Assembly (NCBI GenBank): GCA_002748705.1
Contig: PDSZ01000024.1
Location: forward strand, 1-47,690
Reading direction: 5' to 3'
Source of the DNA: Candidatus Fermentibacterota bacterium
Lineage (GTDB): Bacteria > Fermentibacterota > Fermentibacteria > Fermentibacterales > Fermentibacteraceae
Length of the DNA stretch: 47,690 nt
Part shown: in pieces, positions 39,951 to 47,690 of the stretch
Numbering within the stretch: the first letter of the stretch is position 1
Layout of the letters: each line of letters begins with the position of its first letter
The notes under the pieces: generated by a model
Seen by the model: the letters and a program-made list of their open reading frames with translations, nothing else
Database searches by the model: none
Told to the model about the DNA's origin: nothing
Made by a program: the position numbers and the translations under genes

Positions 39951-40963
39951 CAGTGCTCTTAACCTGTATCCTCTTATTGCTGACCCCTGAGGCAAGGGAC
40001 AGTCTTCTGGCGAAAACCCCTGGAAATCAGGCTTTCTGGGAGGAAACTCTGGAAAACACCCTGGGGCAGCAGAGAGAAGCTGTAGAATATCTCTTTGAAA
40101 CTATTCCCAGGCTGGACAGGCTGGAAATGACAGAAGAATCCCTGATGGATCATGTGCAGGGAGCACTGGCTGTCAGAAACGAATTCTACGACTCACTTCC
40201 TGATTCCATGTTCCTTGAGTATCTGGTGAGTTACAGAATAGATGAGGAACCGGTGGCTCCCTACAGAGCAGAACTCAGAGAGTTCTGGGCTTCCAGAATA
40301 GAAACAGCGGGAAATCCGGCAGAAACAGCATTGGAAATTGCTTCATGGATATCAGTCAATGTTGAGGTTTTCCAGTATGACTATCTGGGAGGAATAGCAG
40401 ACCCGCTTTCCATTATTGGCTCCGGCGGTGGAACCTCAGGAGAACACAGGGTACTTCTCTGTGCCAGTCTCAAGGCTCTGGGCATAGCAGCGAGACCTGT
40501 TCTCGGATGGTTTTCAGGAGAAAACGGAGGCTGCCGCAGATGGCTGGAAGTCTGGGACGGTAAGAGCTGGTTACCTGTTGTTTCACCGGCTGACAGCATT
40601 CCTGAGAACTGGACCGGCCTGGCTCTGGCTATGGTACCTGGATTGGATACTCCTGTAACAGCCGATTACCGGCCTGCTGGAATTCTTGTTTCATCTCCTC
40701 TGGAATACACAGATGAGGAGCAGTTCACAGCAGTTCTGAACATTCCAGTGAAAGGAAGGTATCTCCCCCTGGACTATCTCTGGCTGAGTACTTCCCTTCA
40801 GGACACAGTGGAACTGGGAGAGGGAGAATACATTCTTATGGTCAGTTCCAGAAGAAGCTCCGGGCTGGTGGATATGTGGCTGCACAAAATTGATATAGCG
40901 GAAAATGATACCACAGCTGTTGATCTTTCAGACTCACAGTATGCACTTACTCCTCTTCCGTGA
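39947..40963 (+). CDS. Transglutaminase-like paralogue with all three catalytic residues lost
   Basis: This 338-residue protein is a diverged sister of the one before it: same signal-like start, 'DSMFLEYLVSYRIDEEPVAPYR' block, core and beta-rich tail. At the catalytic positions it has Ser164, Arg197 and Val212 in place of Cys, His and Asp, and the spacings (33 and 15 residues) are exactly those of the intact protein (138-171-186), so the loss is real and not an alignment slip. The intact, coupled frame suggests a pseudo-enzyme with a binding or regulatory role instead of a decaying gene. GAGG lies before the ATG, which overlaps the upstream stop by four bases. Confidence 0.85.
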   Translation: MTVLLTCILLLLTPEARDSLLAKTPGNQAFWEETLENTLGQQREAVEYLFETIPRLDRLEMTEESLMDHVQGALAVRNEFYDSLPDSMFLEYLVSYRIDEEPVAPYRAELREFWASRIETAGNPAETALEIASWISVNVEVFQYDYLGGIADPLSIIGSGGGTSGEHRVLLCASLKALGIAARPVLGWFSGENGGCRRWLEVWDGKSWLPVVSPADSIPENWTGLALAMVPGLDTPVTADYRPAGILVSSPLEYTDEEQFTAVLNIPVKGRYLPLDYLWLSTSLQDTVELGEGEYILMVSSRRSSGLVDMWLHKIDIAENDTTAVDLSDSQYALTPLP

Positions 40964-41280
40964 ATGAAGCTGTTTTATCAATTCTGCCGGTTGTGGATAA
41001 TACCGCAAGCATAGTTACAGGATTTTCAGAGTTGTATCAATACGGAAAAGTGATTGTTGCCCGCAGAGAGATCAATTGGCTGAAGAAATATCTGCATCTG
41101 CCGGAATTTCAGGAAATACCTGATAATTATTGGCAGCTCGTTCCTGTTTTGCAAGTTGACAAAACTTCCGTCACAAAAAGCAAGGCACACGCCAGGGTTA
41201 CTCTGCCTTGCCTCTGTTTCTGCCGGCGGGTATCATAGCCGTTACAATGTGTTTGAACTGTTCAACTTCAGGAGGAGCTG
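40964..41280. other. 317-base spacer after the transglutaminase pair
   Basis: The only open frame of note runs from a GTG at 40960 to 41238 (92 codons), overlapping the previous stop as GTGA, but it has no ribosome site and no recognisable family, and its end covers a terminator-like stem, so I do not annotate it. A 16-base-loop hairpin is at 41180-41211. AGGAGG at 41271-41276 is the ribosome site of the next gene. Confidence 0.4.
41180..41211 (+). terminator. Hairpin likely ending the transglutaminase transcript
   Basis: A perfect 8-bp stem, GCAAGGCA (41180-41187) with TGCCTTGC (41204-41211), is followed by CTCTGTTTCTG, only weakly T-rich. Confidence 0.5.
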
Positions 41281-41958
41281 ATGAAAACACTGTTAGCTGT
41301 AATGCTCGTCTTTCTGTTTAATGCCTGCGGTAAAGAAGCTGTGGAGACTGCTGTTAATGAAATATCCAATGAAAACTCTGAAAAGGCAGAGTCTGCTGAA
41401 TCAGAGAATACAGCATATTCAACCATTGAAGACTACGCCGCTTTTAGCACAAGAGACCAGCTTATTGCCGCATTTGAAAAAGATTGCCTTATGCACGGTG
41501 AGCGGTGGTACAATGAAGGTACTGTGATGCATGAAGTCACAAAAGTTACCAATCCTGATAACGGCCAGGAAGTAATCTATATCTGGAACAGCGATGGCAG
41601 TATTCTCAGAATTGAGGCTGACTTTTACCTTTATGATCGAGACTACGAGATCGCAGGAACACAGAAGATTTCCTGCCGGGCAGGGGTATTTACAGGGATG
41701 TCCCTGGCTGAGCTGAAAGAATGGAACGGAGACGACTTTGATTTTCTCGGCTTCGGCTGGGATAACGAAGGGTTTATCCTTCCTGCTGAAGGGTCAGGAA
41801 TTGAGGGTATTACGGTCCAGATTCAGCTTTCATTGGAGCAGCCAATAGAATCTTTTGACGAGTATGAGAATCTTGTCGGAGATGTGATACTAAATACCAG
41901 TGATGAAAATGTGATGCAGGTACCTGTTGTTGTAAGCCGTCTGACATACACTCCTTAG
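41281..41958 (+). CDS. Lipoprotein of unknown function
   Basis: The 225-residue protein has a lipoprotein signal: 'MKTLLAVMLVFLFNAC' with the lipid-bearing Cys at residue 16, then an acidic Ser/Glu-rich linker (20-50) and a globular domain of no family I know. Acidic, aromatic segments such as 'GTVMHEVTKVTNPDNGQEV' and 'GFGWDNEGF' suggest a beta-rich fold. AGGAG is four bases before the ATG. Its stop is only 11 bases from the end of the convergent M28 gene. It would be anchored in the outer or inner membrane facing outside the cytosol. Confidence 0.75.
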   Translation: MKTLLAVMLVFLFNACGKEAVETAVNEISNENSEKAESAESENTAYSTIEDYAAFSTRDQLIAAFEKDCLMHGERWYNEGTVMHEVTKVTNPDNGQEVIYIWNSDGSILRIEADFYLYDRDYEIAGTQKISCRAGVFTGMSLAELKEWNGDDFDFLGFGWDNEGFILPAEGSGIEGITVQIQLSLEQPIESFDEYENLVGDVILNTSDENVMQVPVVVSRLTYTP

Positions 41959-41969
41959 AAACGCCTGGT

Positions 41970-42967
41970 CTAAAGCTTTACATTCCGGTTAAGTTTTTCC
42001 GCTATTCTGTCCAGGTCTTTCCGTGAACTGAGCCAGAATTTTCCGGTGCCCAGAAAGGGCAGTACCAGAGGAAGAAGAAAACCTGCAGCCCTGCGCAGCA
42101 GTCTTATTTCAAGCCTCCAGGGATCAACTGGCTTTCTGCAGGTTTCAAGGGGAGCTTCATCAAGTTCTTTCATTAAAGAAAGAGTCATTTCAGAGACTCT
42201 GTTCAGAGCTTTCCAGTTGATCCACTGAAGGTTGTCTTTCAGAGTATGGGTGTACCGGCCTCTTCCTCTGCTTATGAAAAGGAAGGGCTGCTCTGCCTTT
42301 CTGAAAGCCATGTGATCCGAAGTATCAGGAATGTATTTGTTCAGGGTTGGCACAAGCCTGAGACCCTTAGCTTCGGCAGCAGTTTTCTCCACAATGTCCG
42401 AATAAAGAGAATGGCTTTCTGAGCCGATGATAAATATGAACTCTCTCAGTCTTCGCACAAGAGAATCAATTACCGGAACCAGTATTTTGAAATCGTGGGC
42501 AACTGCATCCAGTATTACCACCGATGCGAACTCAATGTCCCTGCAGTGATCCTGCTGAAACCTGTATGAACCCATCTTCTCTGTATGAAAGTAAGGCGGT
42601 TCCTCTGCATCAAAAAACACAACAATAACAGTTCGTCTGAGGTTCTGAAGAGCCCTGCACAGAGAGAGACAGCAACAGAAGCAGCATTGTCATCAGAGCA
42701 TGGTCCGTCCAGAGCACTGTCGTAATGGGCGCCGATCAGAACAGGCATTAATGCTGAATCACTCCCTGGAATCACCCCTGCAAGATTGCAGAACTCCTGT
42801 CTGTCTGCCTTGTATGGAAGCCTGAAGGAATTGCCCTTTAAAAATGAAAGCTTCTCTTCGCCCATTCTCTTTTCAATAAACTCCAGAGCAAGATTATGCC
42901 CTGGCTGCCCGACTCTTCTGCCTCCGGTGAGAGAAAGAGCTTCAGTATCCATTCGAACTGTATTCAC
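41970..42967 (-). pseudogene. M28-family metallopeptidase gene broken by a frameshift
   Basis: Two overlapping frames together make one M28 peptidase. The first (from GTG 42967) holds zinc ligands His81 and Asp83 in 'GAHYDSALDG' and Asp93 in 'SDDNAAS'; the second continues as 'VVFFDAEEPP' (catalytic Glu pair), 'DAVAHDF' and 'DTSDHMAF' to a basic C-terminus at 41970. The switch falls at an AG repeat, plus-strand 42661-42669 (AGAGAGAGA). With one AG unit fewer, the frames join as A-V-S-L-C-R-A-L-Q, a normal M28 helix. No signal peptide is seen; the C-terminal 'GFLLPLVLPFLG' is hydrophobic and may anchor it. It may be inactive, phase-variable, or a sequencing/assembly error. Confidence 0.8.
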
Positions 42968-43217
42968 CTGAAGAGCCTTTCTAAATAGTCACCGCCTGAG
43001 TATTACCAGGATGAGCAATGGGGTTCATATGGACCAGCTCCACAAACAAATGATATGGATGACATTTACCATGGAAGTTAGAAAAATATTTACACTGCAG
43101 CATGAAAACTCCTTCATAGGCATTTTTCGAAGCAGCCTTTCCAGGTCCGGTCATTGCTTCAGTCCTTTTATGGCTTGGTCGCAACACATATGAATGATGT
43201 CAGCACCCTTGTGGCTG

Positions 43218-45752
43218 CTACAGGTTCTCTTCAGGCTCCCACGCGGGAATTCGGAGTTTTGTTCCCTCTGACTCAATAAAATAGACAGGAGCCCATGCAG
43301 GGGAGAGCAGGCGAATCTGCACATCGGTTCGCCTTGGCTTAAGTTCGAAAATGTCCTGCTCGCTCAGGGTTTCTTCCCACTTGGAGACTATGTCCTCCAC
43401 CTTTTCCCTGAGTTCTGCTTCCATGTCTGCGATTTCTTCCTTGAGCCTTTCGATTTCCTCTTCTGACTCTTTTATGTCAGCTTTGGCGTTTTGCGTGAGT
43501 CTCCGCTTTCTGGCAGCAGCGGAGAGCCCTGATGAACGCCTTCTGCCAAGGCCGAAGAAACCTGCAAGTGTTTCTCCTGCCGAAAGAAGCTCTTCACCCT
43601 TCCTGCTGTTGTAGTCTGCTTTGTCTTCTTCAAGCTCTCTTTCTTCTCTAAGGAGCTTTGTCTGAAGACGGTTGAGTTTCTTTTCCATCCGCTCCCGAAG
43701 TTTATCAACCTCGGCATCCCGTTTTTCTTTTGCGATGTCTGCGCATCTTGCACTGAACTCCTCTGGAGTCTCTCCTGTCTGGCCGTAAATCTTCAGCACA
43801 GGATTGAATGGAAGGTTTATCAAGCTGTTGTGGTAAAGGTAATCGCTTAAGCTCTTTTTCAGGGACTTAAGTTTGGAGGCTTTTGTCCACCCTGATGGAA
43901 GAGTTCCGCTGAAAAAGGAATCAAGTTCCGCCCTGTGAGAGAGATCTTCAATTCTGAGCTTAGTGGAGAGGGCATCTTCCCAGCTGAATGTGATAACTTC
44001 TGAATCAGAATAAAGAGCCAGTGCCATTTCCTTCGACTCTGAAAAGTTGACCCGCTGATTCCTCTTCATGAATGAAATCCTGGCCATGGCCAGAAGTACC
44101 GGCTCGTACACCAGCCTTACTTCAGCGTCTGATGCTGCTTCTGCTTTACTCAGAGCCTGGCCGGCGGTTATTTCAGGTTGAATAAACACCTGCTTCATTC
44201 CCGAAGGCGAAGGAGGCGGTTCTTTGGACATCCCTTCTGGAGCGCTTTTTACAGCAGAAGGTTCTGCAGCAGGGGATTTTTCAGCAACAGGAGGAGCGAC
44301 AAGAGTTGAAGCAGATTCAGAGCCTTCTTCTCTGAGCTTTCTTACCTGATCTCTGGTGAGAGGTCCCCGAAGATAACTCATGGCCCATCTTGTCTGAAAG
44401 AGTACAGGATGATCCTCATGAACATTGTGAAGAAGAAATACCCTTGACCCGAGGGAGGAGATCAGTGAGTCCATCTCCTTTCTGTTGAATCCTGCTCCTG
44501 CTTCAGCAGAAACAGACTCAAGGCCGTCCAGAAGCCTGGACTTGTCCCTGTCTGTCTGAAGCCTTCCAATGAACCATGTCCCTGTATTGGTCAGGCCCTT
44601 ATAGTCCAGATCCACAGGATTCTGAGTGGTGAGAACCAACCCGAGTCCGAATGCTCTGGCCTGTTTAAGAAGGGTGAGCAACGGTTTTTTTGATGGAGGT
44701 TCAGCAACAGGTGGCAGGTATCCGAAAACCTCATCGAAGTAAAGCAAAGCCCTGAGACTGGTGGTTCCCGACTGCCTGCGCATCCAAGTAACCATCCGCT
44801 CCAGAAGCAGCGTAACAAAGAACATTCTTTCACTCTCTGAGAGATGGGCAAGGTACACTATGCTGTGCCTGGGTTTTCCTGAAGGAGAATAGAGCATTGA
44901 TGCAGGATCAAGTGGTTCACCTGTAAGCCACGATTGAAATCCCGGTGACGCAACAATGCTGTTCAGGGAAAGGGCGAATTTGAACCGATCTTTTTCAGGG
45001 AAGAAGGTATCTGTATCGAAAACCCCCAGTTTCTTCACTGGAGGATTCTGCACAGAGGTGATAAGCAGTGGAAGATCAAGAGGTGTTCCCTTCCGCCAGT
45101 AATGCTCCACAATGTTTGCCAGAAGAATAAACTCACGGCTCTGCAGAGGGTCCGCTTCAATGTTCATCAGCCCCAGCAGTGCTCCGACAACCCCCTGTAT
45201 CTGTTCCCGAATAAGCTCTGCTTCATTTTCCCAGCTGAGTTTTGGCGGAGTGAGAGCTGAGAGTATGGAGATACTGATTCCTGCATCGGAACCTGGAGTA
45301 CAGATGCGGAACTCTGCGCTGTCCTTGAGAAGTTTAATTCTCTCCGGTCCCTGATTCCATCCTTCAAGACCGTTCCGCCATGTTTCCGCAACCTTCCCGG
45401 CGTACTGGTCAACTGTCATTTCCCTGCGCCTGGCGTCATCTATGTTTATCCAGGGCTTGAAGTCGCCTGGAAGAAGGTCGGGAAAGGTCAGGAGCAGGTT
45501 TGTTATGTCACCCTTCGGGTCAATGATTATCGCAGGCACCTTGTCCAGAGCTGCCTCTTCCAGAAGGTCTATGCAGAGTCCAGTTTTCCCTGAACCGGTC
45601 ATTCCCAGGCAGACAGCATGTGTAGTCAGGTCTCTGGCATCGTATGAAATCTCATGCCCGACGGTTTGACCCTTTTCTGCGTCAAACTCCCTGCCGATGT
45701 AAAAAGCACCTGTCTTTTCTATTCTGCTCACTTCAGCCTCCCTGTAAGACAT
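43218..45752 (-). CDS. HerA-like ATPase with a long coiled-coil tail
   Basis: The 844-residue protein has a FtsK/HerA-type ATPase: Walker A GMTGSGKT at 50-57, 'PAIIIDPKGDITNLLL', Walker B 'LLYFDEVFGYLPP' near residue 350, and sensor-like 'LVLTTQNPVDLDYKGL'. An acidic Pro/Ala linker (about 500-540) leads to a second domain and a strong coiled coil (about 680-805), ending in a small beta-like region ('LLSPAWAPVYFIESEG'). HerA proteins are DNA-pumping hexamers; this subfamily with a C-terminal coiled coil has no function I can name. It has no NurA or defence partner nearby. Start ATG with GGAGG upstream. Confidence 0.8.
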   Translation of the reverse strand: MSYREAEVSRIEKTGAFYIGREFDAEKGQTVGHEISYDARDLTTHAVCLGMTGSGKTGLCIDLLEEAALDKVPAIIIDPKGDITNLLLTFPDLLPGDFKPWINIDDARRREMTVDQYAGKVAETWRNGLEGWNQGPERIKLLKDSAEFRICTPGSDAGISISILSALTPPKLSWENEAELIREQIQGVVGALLGLMNIEADPLQSREFILLANIVEHYWRKGTPLDLPLLITSVQNPPVKKLGVFDTDTFFPEKDRFKFALSLNSIVASPGFQSWLTGEPLDPASMLYSPSGKPRHSIVYLAHLSESERMFFVTLLLERMVTWMRRQSGTTSLRALLYFDEVFGYLPPVAEPPSKKPLLTLLKQARAFGLGLVLTTQNPVDLDYKGLTNTGTWFIGRLQTDRDKSRLLDGLESVSAEAGAGFNRKEMDSLISSLGSRVFLLHNVHEDHPVLFQTRWAMSYLRGPLTRDQVRKLREEGSESASTLVAPPVAEKSPAAEPSAVKSAPEGMSKEPPPSPSGMKQVFIQPEITAGQALSKAEAASDAEVRLVYEPVLLAMARISFMKRNQRVNFSESKEMALALYSDSEVITFSWEDALSTKLRIEDLSHRAELDSFFSGTLPSGWTKASKLKSLKKSLSDYLYHNSLINLPFNPVLKIYGQTGETPEEFSARCADIAKEKRDAEVDKLRERMEKKLNRLQTKLLREERELEEDKADYNSRKGEELLSAGETLAGFFGLGRRRSSGLSAAARKRRLTQNAKADIKESEEEIERLKEEIADMEAELREKVEDIVSKWEETLSEQDIFELKPRRTDVQIRLLSPAWAPVYFIESEGTKLRIPAWEPEENL

Positions 45753-45819
45753 TGTTCTTTAATAGCCCAATATCATCCATGTTAACTGTTTCATCAAGAA
45801 TGAACTCAAGATGGACTAT

Positions 45820-45847
45820 TTGATTTATTTCTTTTTGGTTGTATTTT
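45820..45847 (+). promoter_or_regulatory. Possible promoter of the BON-LysM gene
   Basis: TTGATT (45820-45825) and TATTTT (45842-45847) lie 16 bases apart, 39 bases before the ATG, within a 134-base region between divergent genes. Confidence 0.35.
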
Positions 45848-45886
45848 GTGCTTCACAGGTTTAACCGGCAAAAGGAGGAAAAGAAA

Positions 45887-46324
45887 ATGATAATGGAATT
45901 CGCAAAAGCTGTTGGAGCTGCGGCGAAGGAAGCTCAGAAGAATGATCCTGCCAAAACAAAGAAGTACATTCTGGAGAGGCTTAAAAAGAACGATGAGGAG
46001 ATTGAAGGCCTTGAACTGGAGATCATTGACGACATGATAAAGCTCAAGGGCAAGTGCAAGGACCCGTCCACCTTCGAGAAGGCAATACTTCTCGCAGGTA
46101 ACATCACCGGTATTTCCAAGGTTGCAGCTGACGGCCTGAAGGTAATAGGCAAGGAAATCAAAGAAGCAAAGTTCTATACCATCAAGTCAGGTGATACTCT
46201 CTCAGGAATAGCAAAAAAGCATCTGGGCAATGCCAGCAGGTACATGGAAATAGTCAAGGCCAACAAGGGCATAATAGATGACCCTGACAAGATTTACCCT
46301 GGTCAGACAATTCGAATTCCCTGA
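45887..46324 (+). CDS. kbp: BON-LysM protein, Kbp/YgaU-like
   Basis: The 145-residue protein has a BON domain (about 40-90, 'GLELEIIDDMIKLKGKCKDPSTFEKAILLAGNI') and a C-terminal LysM domain ('FYTIKSGDTLSGIAKKHLG' to 'DKIYPGQTIRIP'), the layout of E. coli Kbp (YgaU, 149 residues), a K+-binding protein. There is no signal peptide, so it is probably cytosolic, as for Kbp. AGGAGG eight bases before the ATG at 45887 fixes the start; the frame is open upstream to 45839 but unconserved. It is followed by a hairpin. K+ binding is known for the E. coli protein and inferred here. Confidence 0.88.
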   Translation: MIMEFAKAVGAAAKEAQKNDPAKTKKYILERLKKNDEEIEGLELEIIDDMIKLKGKCKDPSTFEKAILLAGNITGISKVAADGLKVIGKEIKEAKFYTIKSGDTLSGIAKKHLGNASRYMEIVKANKGIIDDPDKIYPGQTIRIP

Positions 46325-46344
46325 TAGCCTTCTCAAGGATTCAG

Positions 46345-46381
46345 TTCCGGCGGCACTCAGTGCGTTGGAGTACCGCCGGAA
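46345..46381 (+). terminator. Hairpin after the BON-LysM gene
   Basis: A perfect 9-bp GC-rich stem (46345-46353 with 46373-46381, 19-nt loop) begins 20 bases after the stop codon; no U-run follows. Confidence 0.6.
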
Positions 46382-46781
46382 TCAGTATCTGATTCACTTT
46401 GAAATATTCCAGTGTTCAGATGTGTTCCACTCACTGCTTTTGAAAAACAGTCCTCAGCCCGGTGTGTCTGTAACCGAAGAAAGGTTTTCGTACCGGAGGC
46501 GGCAAATCTGTAAAACATATCAGATGCATGAAGAGACTTCAGCCTTTCAGAAGATGTGAGAACACATTTATGTTTGGCAGACATAAGGGCACTAAAGGCT
46601 GGAAAAGGCTTGCAACTGACCCTGACTGGCTTTGCCTGACATGGAACAGGACGCAGCTGTTTTCTTCCGGAAGGCGCTGGCAGGATATGAGGCTGAAGGT
46701 CATTGACCTGAAGAAAACATGTACTTATGGCTTGATGCTGAAGCTTTAAACCTTTACAGCGCAACGGAATGAGGATATATT

Positions 46782-46835
46782 AGGTGCATAGAAATGCACG
46801 CAATATGAGCACATTTGCTCAAAACCCTTGCACCT
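46782..46835 (+). promoter_or_regulatory. Alternative hairpins in the transposase leader
   Basis: Two 6-bp stems with 4-nt loops lie in tandem: GTGCAT/ATGCAC (46784-46789 with 46794-46799) and TGAGCA/TGCTCA (46806-46811 with 46816-46821). AGGTGCA (46782-46788) can instead pair with TGCACCT (46829-46835), which touches the GGAG ribosome site at 46836-46839. The two arrangements exclude each other, so the leader could switch access to the start codon. Confidence 0.4.
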
Positions 46836-46845
46836 GGAGATTCAA

Positions 46846-47690
46846 TTGTATCAGCATAACAACCGTCAGTTGGAAATTGAGGCCTTCAAGACTCCATTCA
46901 GGACACCGCTGGATACTGAGAACAGATGGGTCAAGCTGGCAAAGCTGGTTCCCTGGGATTTCGTGGAAGAAGTTTATCTTCGAAGTCTCGGGAGAAAGAA
47001 AGAAGGACAGCGAGCCCTCCCCGGCAGATTCGCGTTCGGTTCCATACTGATCCAGGAGAAACTTGGTCTGACAGACAGGGAGACAGTGGACACGATCAGA
47101 GAGAATCCTTACCTCCAGTGGTTCTTAGGATTGCAGGAGTTCCAGATCAAGCCTCCGTTGGATCAGTCACAGCTTTGCAGGTTCAGGAAGAGATTTCCCG
47201 CACAGGCCATAGCTGAGATAAACGAGAGAATCCTCCTGGCCGCCCGCAAGCGCCACAGAGATGATGAATCGTCTTCCAGTGATGATGGAGGCTTTGTGAA
47301 TAAAGGCCGGTTGATCGTTGATGCAACAGCGACCCCTGCTGACATCACATTCCCCACAGACCTGAAACTGCTGAACAAGGGGCGAGAGCTGCTTGAGAAG
47401 ATGGTTGATGTACTCCATTCGGAACGGGAGCCGGGCAGCACAAAGCCCCGGACCTACCGGAAGAGAGCACGGAAAGCTTTCCTTAGCCTGCAGAAAACCA
47501 GACGGCCCGGCAGCAGAAAACTCAGAAAGGCAATGAGGAAGCAGCTTGGCTATGTGCGCAGGGATCTTGGTCATGTGGATGCCCTGCTTGATGAAGTTGG
47601 CTTTGGAGTACTGGATCTGGATCTTTACAGAAAGCTGCTTGTCATCCGTGAGGTATACCGTCAGCAGCAAGAGATGTATGATGAGAGAAA
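46846..47690 (+). CDS. IS5-family transposase, N-terminal part (runs off the window)
   Basis: The frame stays open to the window end, giving at least 281 residues. The TTG at 46846 with GGAG six bases upstream yields 'YQHNNRQLEIEAF', then 'NRWVKLAKLVPWDFVEEVY', the standard N-terminal DUF772 opening of IS5-type transposases, and 'GRLIVDATATPADITFPTDL', where the first catalytic Asp sits at about 164 in 'VDAT'. The following Lys/Arg-rich region and 'RRDLGHVDALLDE' are also typical. The frame upstream has an in-frame stop at 46789 and no ATG. Catalytic second Asp and Glu lie beyond the window. Confidence 0.88.
   Translation, partial: MYQHNNRQLEIEAFKTPFRTPLDTENRWVKLAKLVPWDFVEEVYLRSLGRKKEGQRALPGRFAFGSILIQEKLGLTDRETVDTIRENPYLQWFLGLQEFQIKPPLDQSQLCRFRKRFPAQAIAEINERILLAARKRHRDDESSSSDDGGFVNKGRLIVDATATPADITFPTDLKLLNKGRELLEKMVDVLHSEREPGSTKPRTYRKRARKAFLSLQKTRRPGSRKLRKAMRKQLGYVRRDLGHVDALLDEVGFGVLDLDLYRKLLVIREVYRQQQEMYDER

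Larger units (their letters stand above)
46325..46845. other. 521-base spacer before the IS5-type transposase
   Basis: Apart from the hairpin at 46345-46381 and the leader structures at 46782-46835, nothing identifiable is seen. Open frames of up to 135 codons occur on both strands but show no family resemblance. The left end of the insertion sequence should lie somewhere here; I could not place its inverted repeat. Confidence 0.4.

Noticed and set aside
40960..41238. 92-codon frame overlapping the transglutaminase paralogue stop as GTGA
   Set aside because: No ribosome site, no recognisable family, and its end spans a terminator-like hairpin.
43011..43193. Short open frames on both strands between the M28 and HerA-like genes
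   Set aside because: About 60 codons each, no convincing ribosome site and no family resemblance.
46357..46764. 135-codon minus-strand frame in the spacer before the transposase
   Set aside because: Composition looks random, with no recognised motif or start signal.

Overview
The window looks like the replication-origin region of a fermentative, probably strictly anaerobic bacterium. The classic origin cluster is present: rpmH, rnpA, yidD, yidC, mnmE, mnmG, rsmG, parA and parB on the minus strand, diverging from dnaA, dnaN, a DciA-type helicase loader gene, gyrB and gyrA on the plus strand. Anaerobic metabolism is suggested by an indolepyruvate:ferredoxin oxidoreductase, phosphate butyryltransferase/butyrate kinase, a clostridial-type 2[4Fe-4S] ferredoxin and a V/A-type ATPase whose rotor subunit carries a Na+-binding signature. 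A lamin-tail-domain protein, a bactofilin and transglutaminase-like exported proteins would fit a bacterium of the wider FCB/candidate-phylum area (Fermentibacterota-like is my guess, from gene content only). TTG and GTG starts are frequent, and several intergenic hairpins lack a U-tract.

Layout. 1-473: 3' end of an IS5-family transposase and a hairpin-containing spacer. 474-5993 (minus): ptb-buk-iorA-iorB-DUF4126-lamin-tail operon; the first four genes could turn 2-keto acids into acids plus ATP and reduced ferredoxin. 6086-8957 (plus): HAD phosphatase, two multi-pass membrane proteins and a GT4 glycosyltransferase, ending in a strong hairpin. 9139-16853 (minus): ten tightly packed genes from rpmH down to parA, parB and a 55-residue ferredoxin gene, with two parS palindromes inside the mnmG/rsmG coding region. 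17034-29802 (plus): dnaA, likely oriC (18387-18596), dnaN, dciA, gyrB, gyrA, an unrecognised 1193-residue protein, asparaginase, a membrane-anchored coiled-coil protein resembling an M23 peptidase without its catalytic domain, and a bactofilin. 29980-38482 (plus): nine-gene V/A-ATPase operon H-I-K-E-C-F-A-B-D.

38483-46845 is looser accessory sequence: a 493-bp hairpin-rich spacer, a transglutaminase-like protein followed by a paralogue that has lost all three catalytic residues at exactly matching spacing, a lipoprotein, an M28 peptidase gene broken at an AG repeat, a HerA-like ATPase with a long coiled coil, and a BON-LysM (Kbp-like) protein. The window ends inside the 5' part of an IS5-family transposase, whose leader can fold into alternative hairpins. 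So IS5-type pieces sit at both edges.

The most interesting unexplained items are the 1193-residue protein tied to gyrA, the active/dead transglutaminase pair, the bactofilin-linked M23 stub, parS sites that include a start codon, and the foldback leader of the IS5-type transposase. All family calls come from reading the translations by eye; no database search was run.
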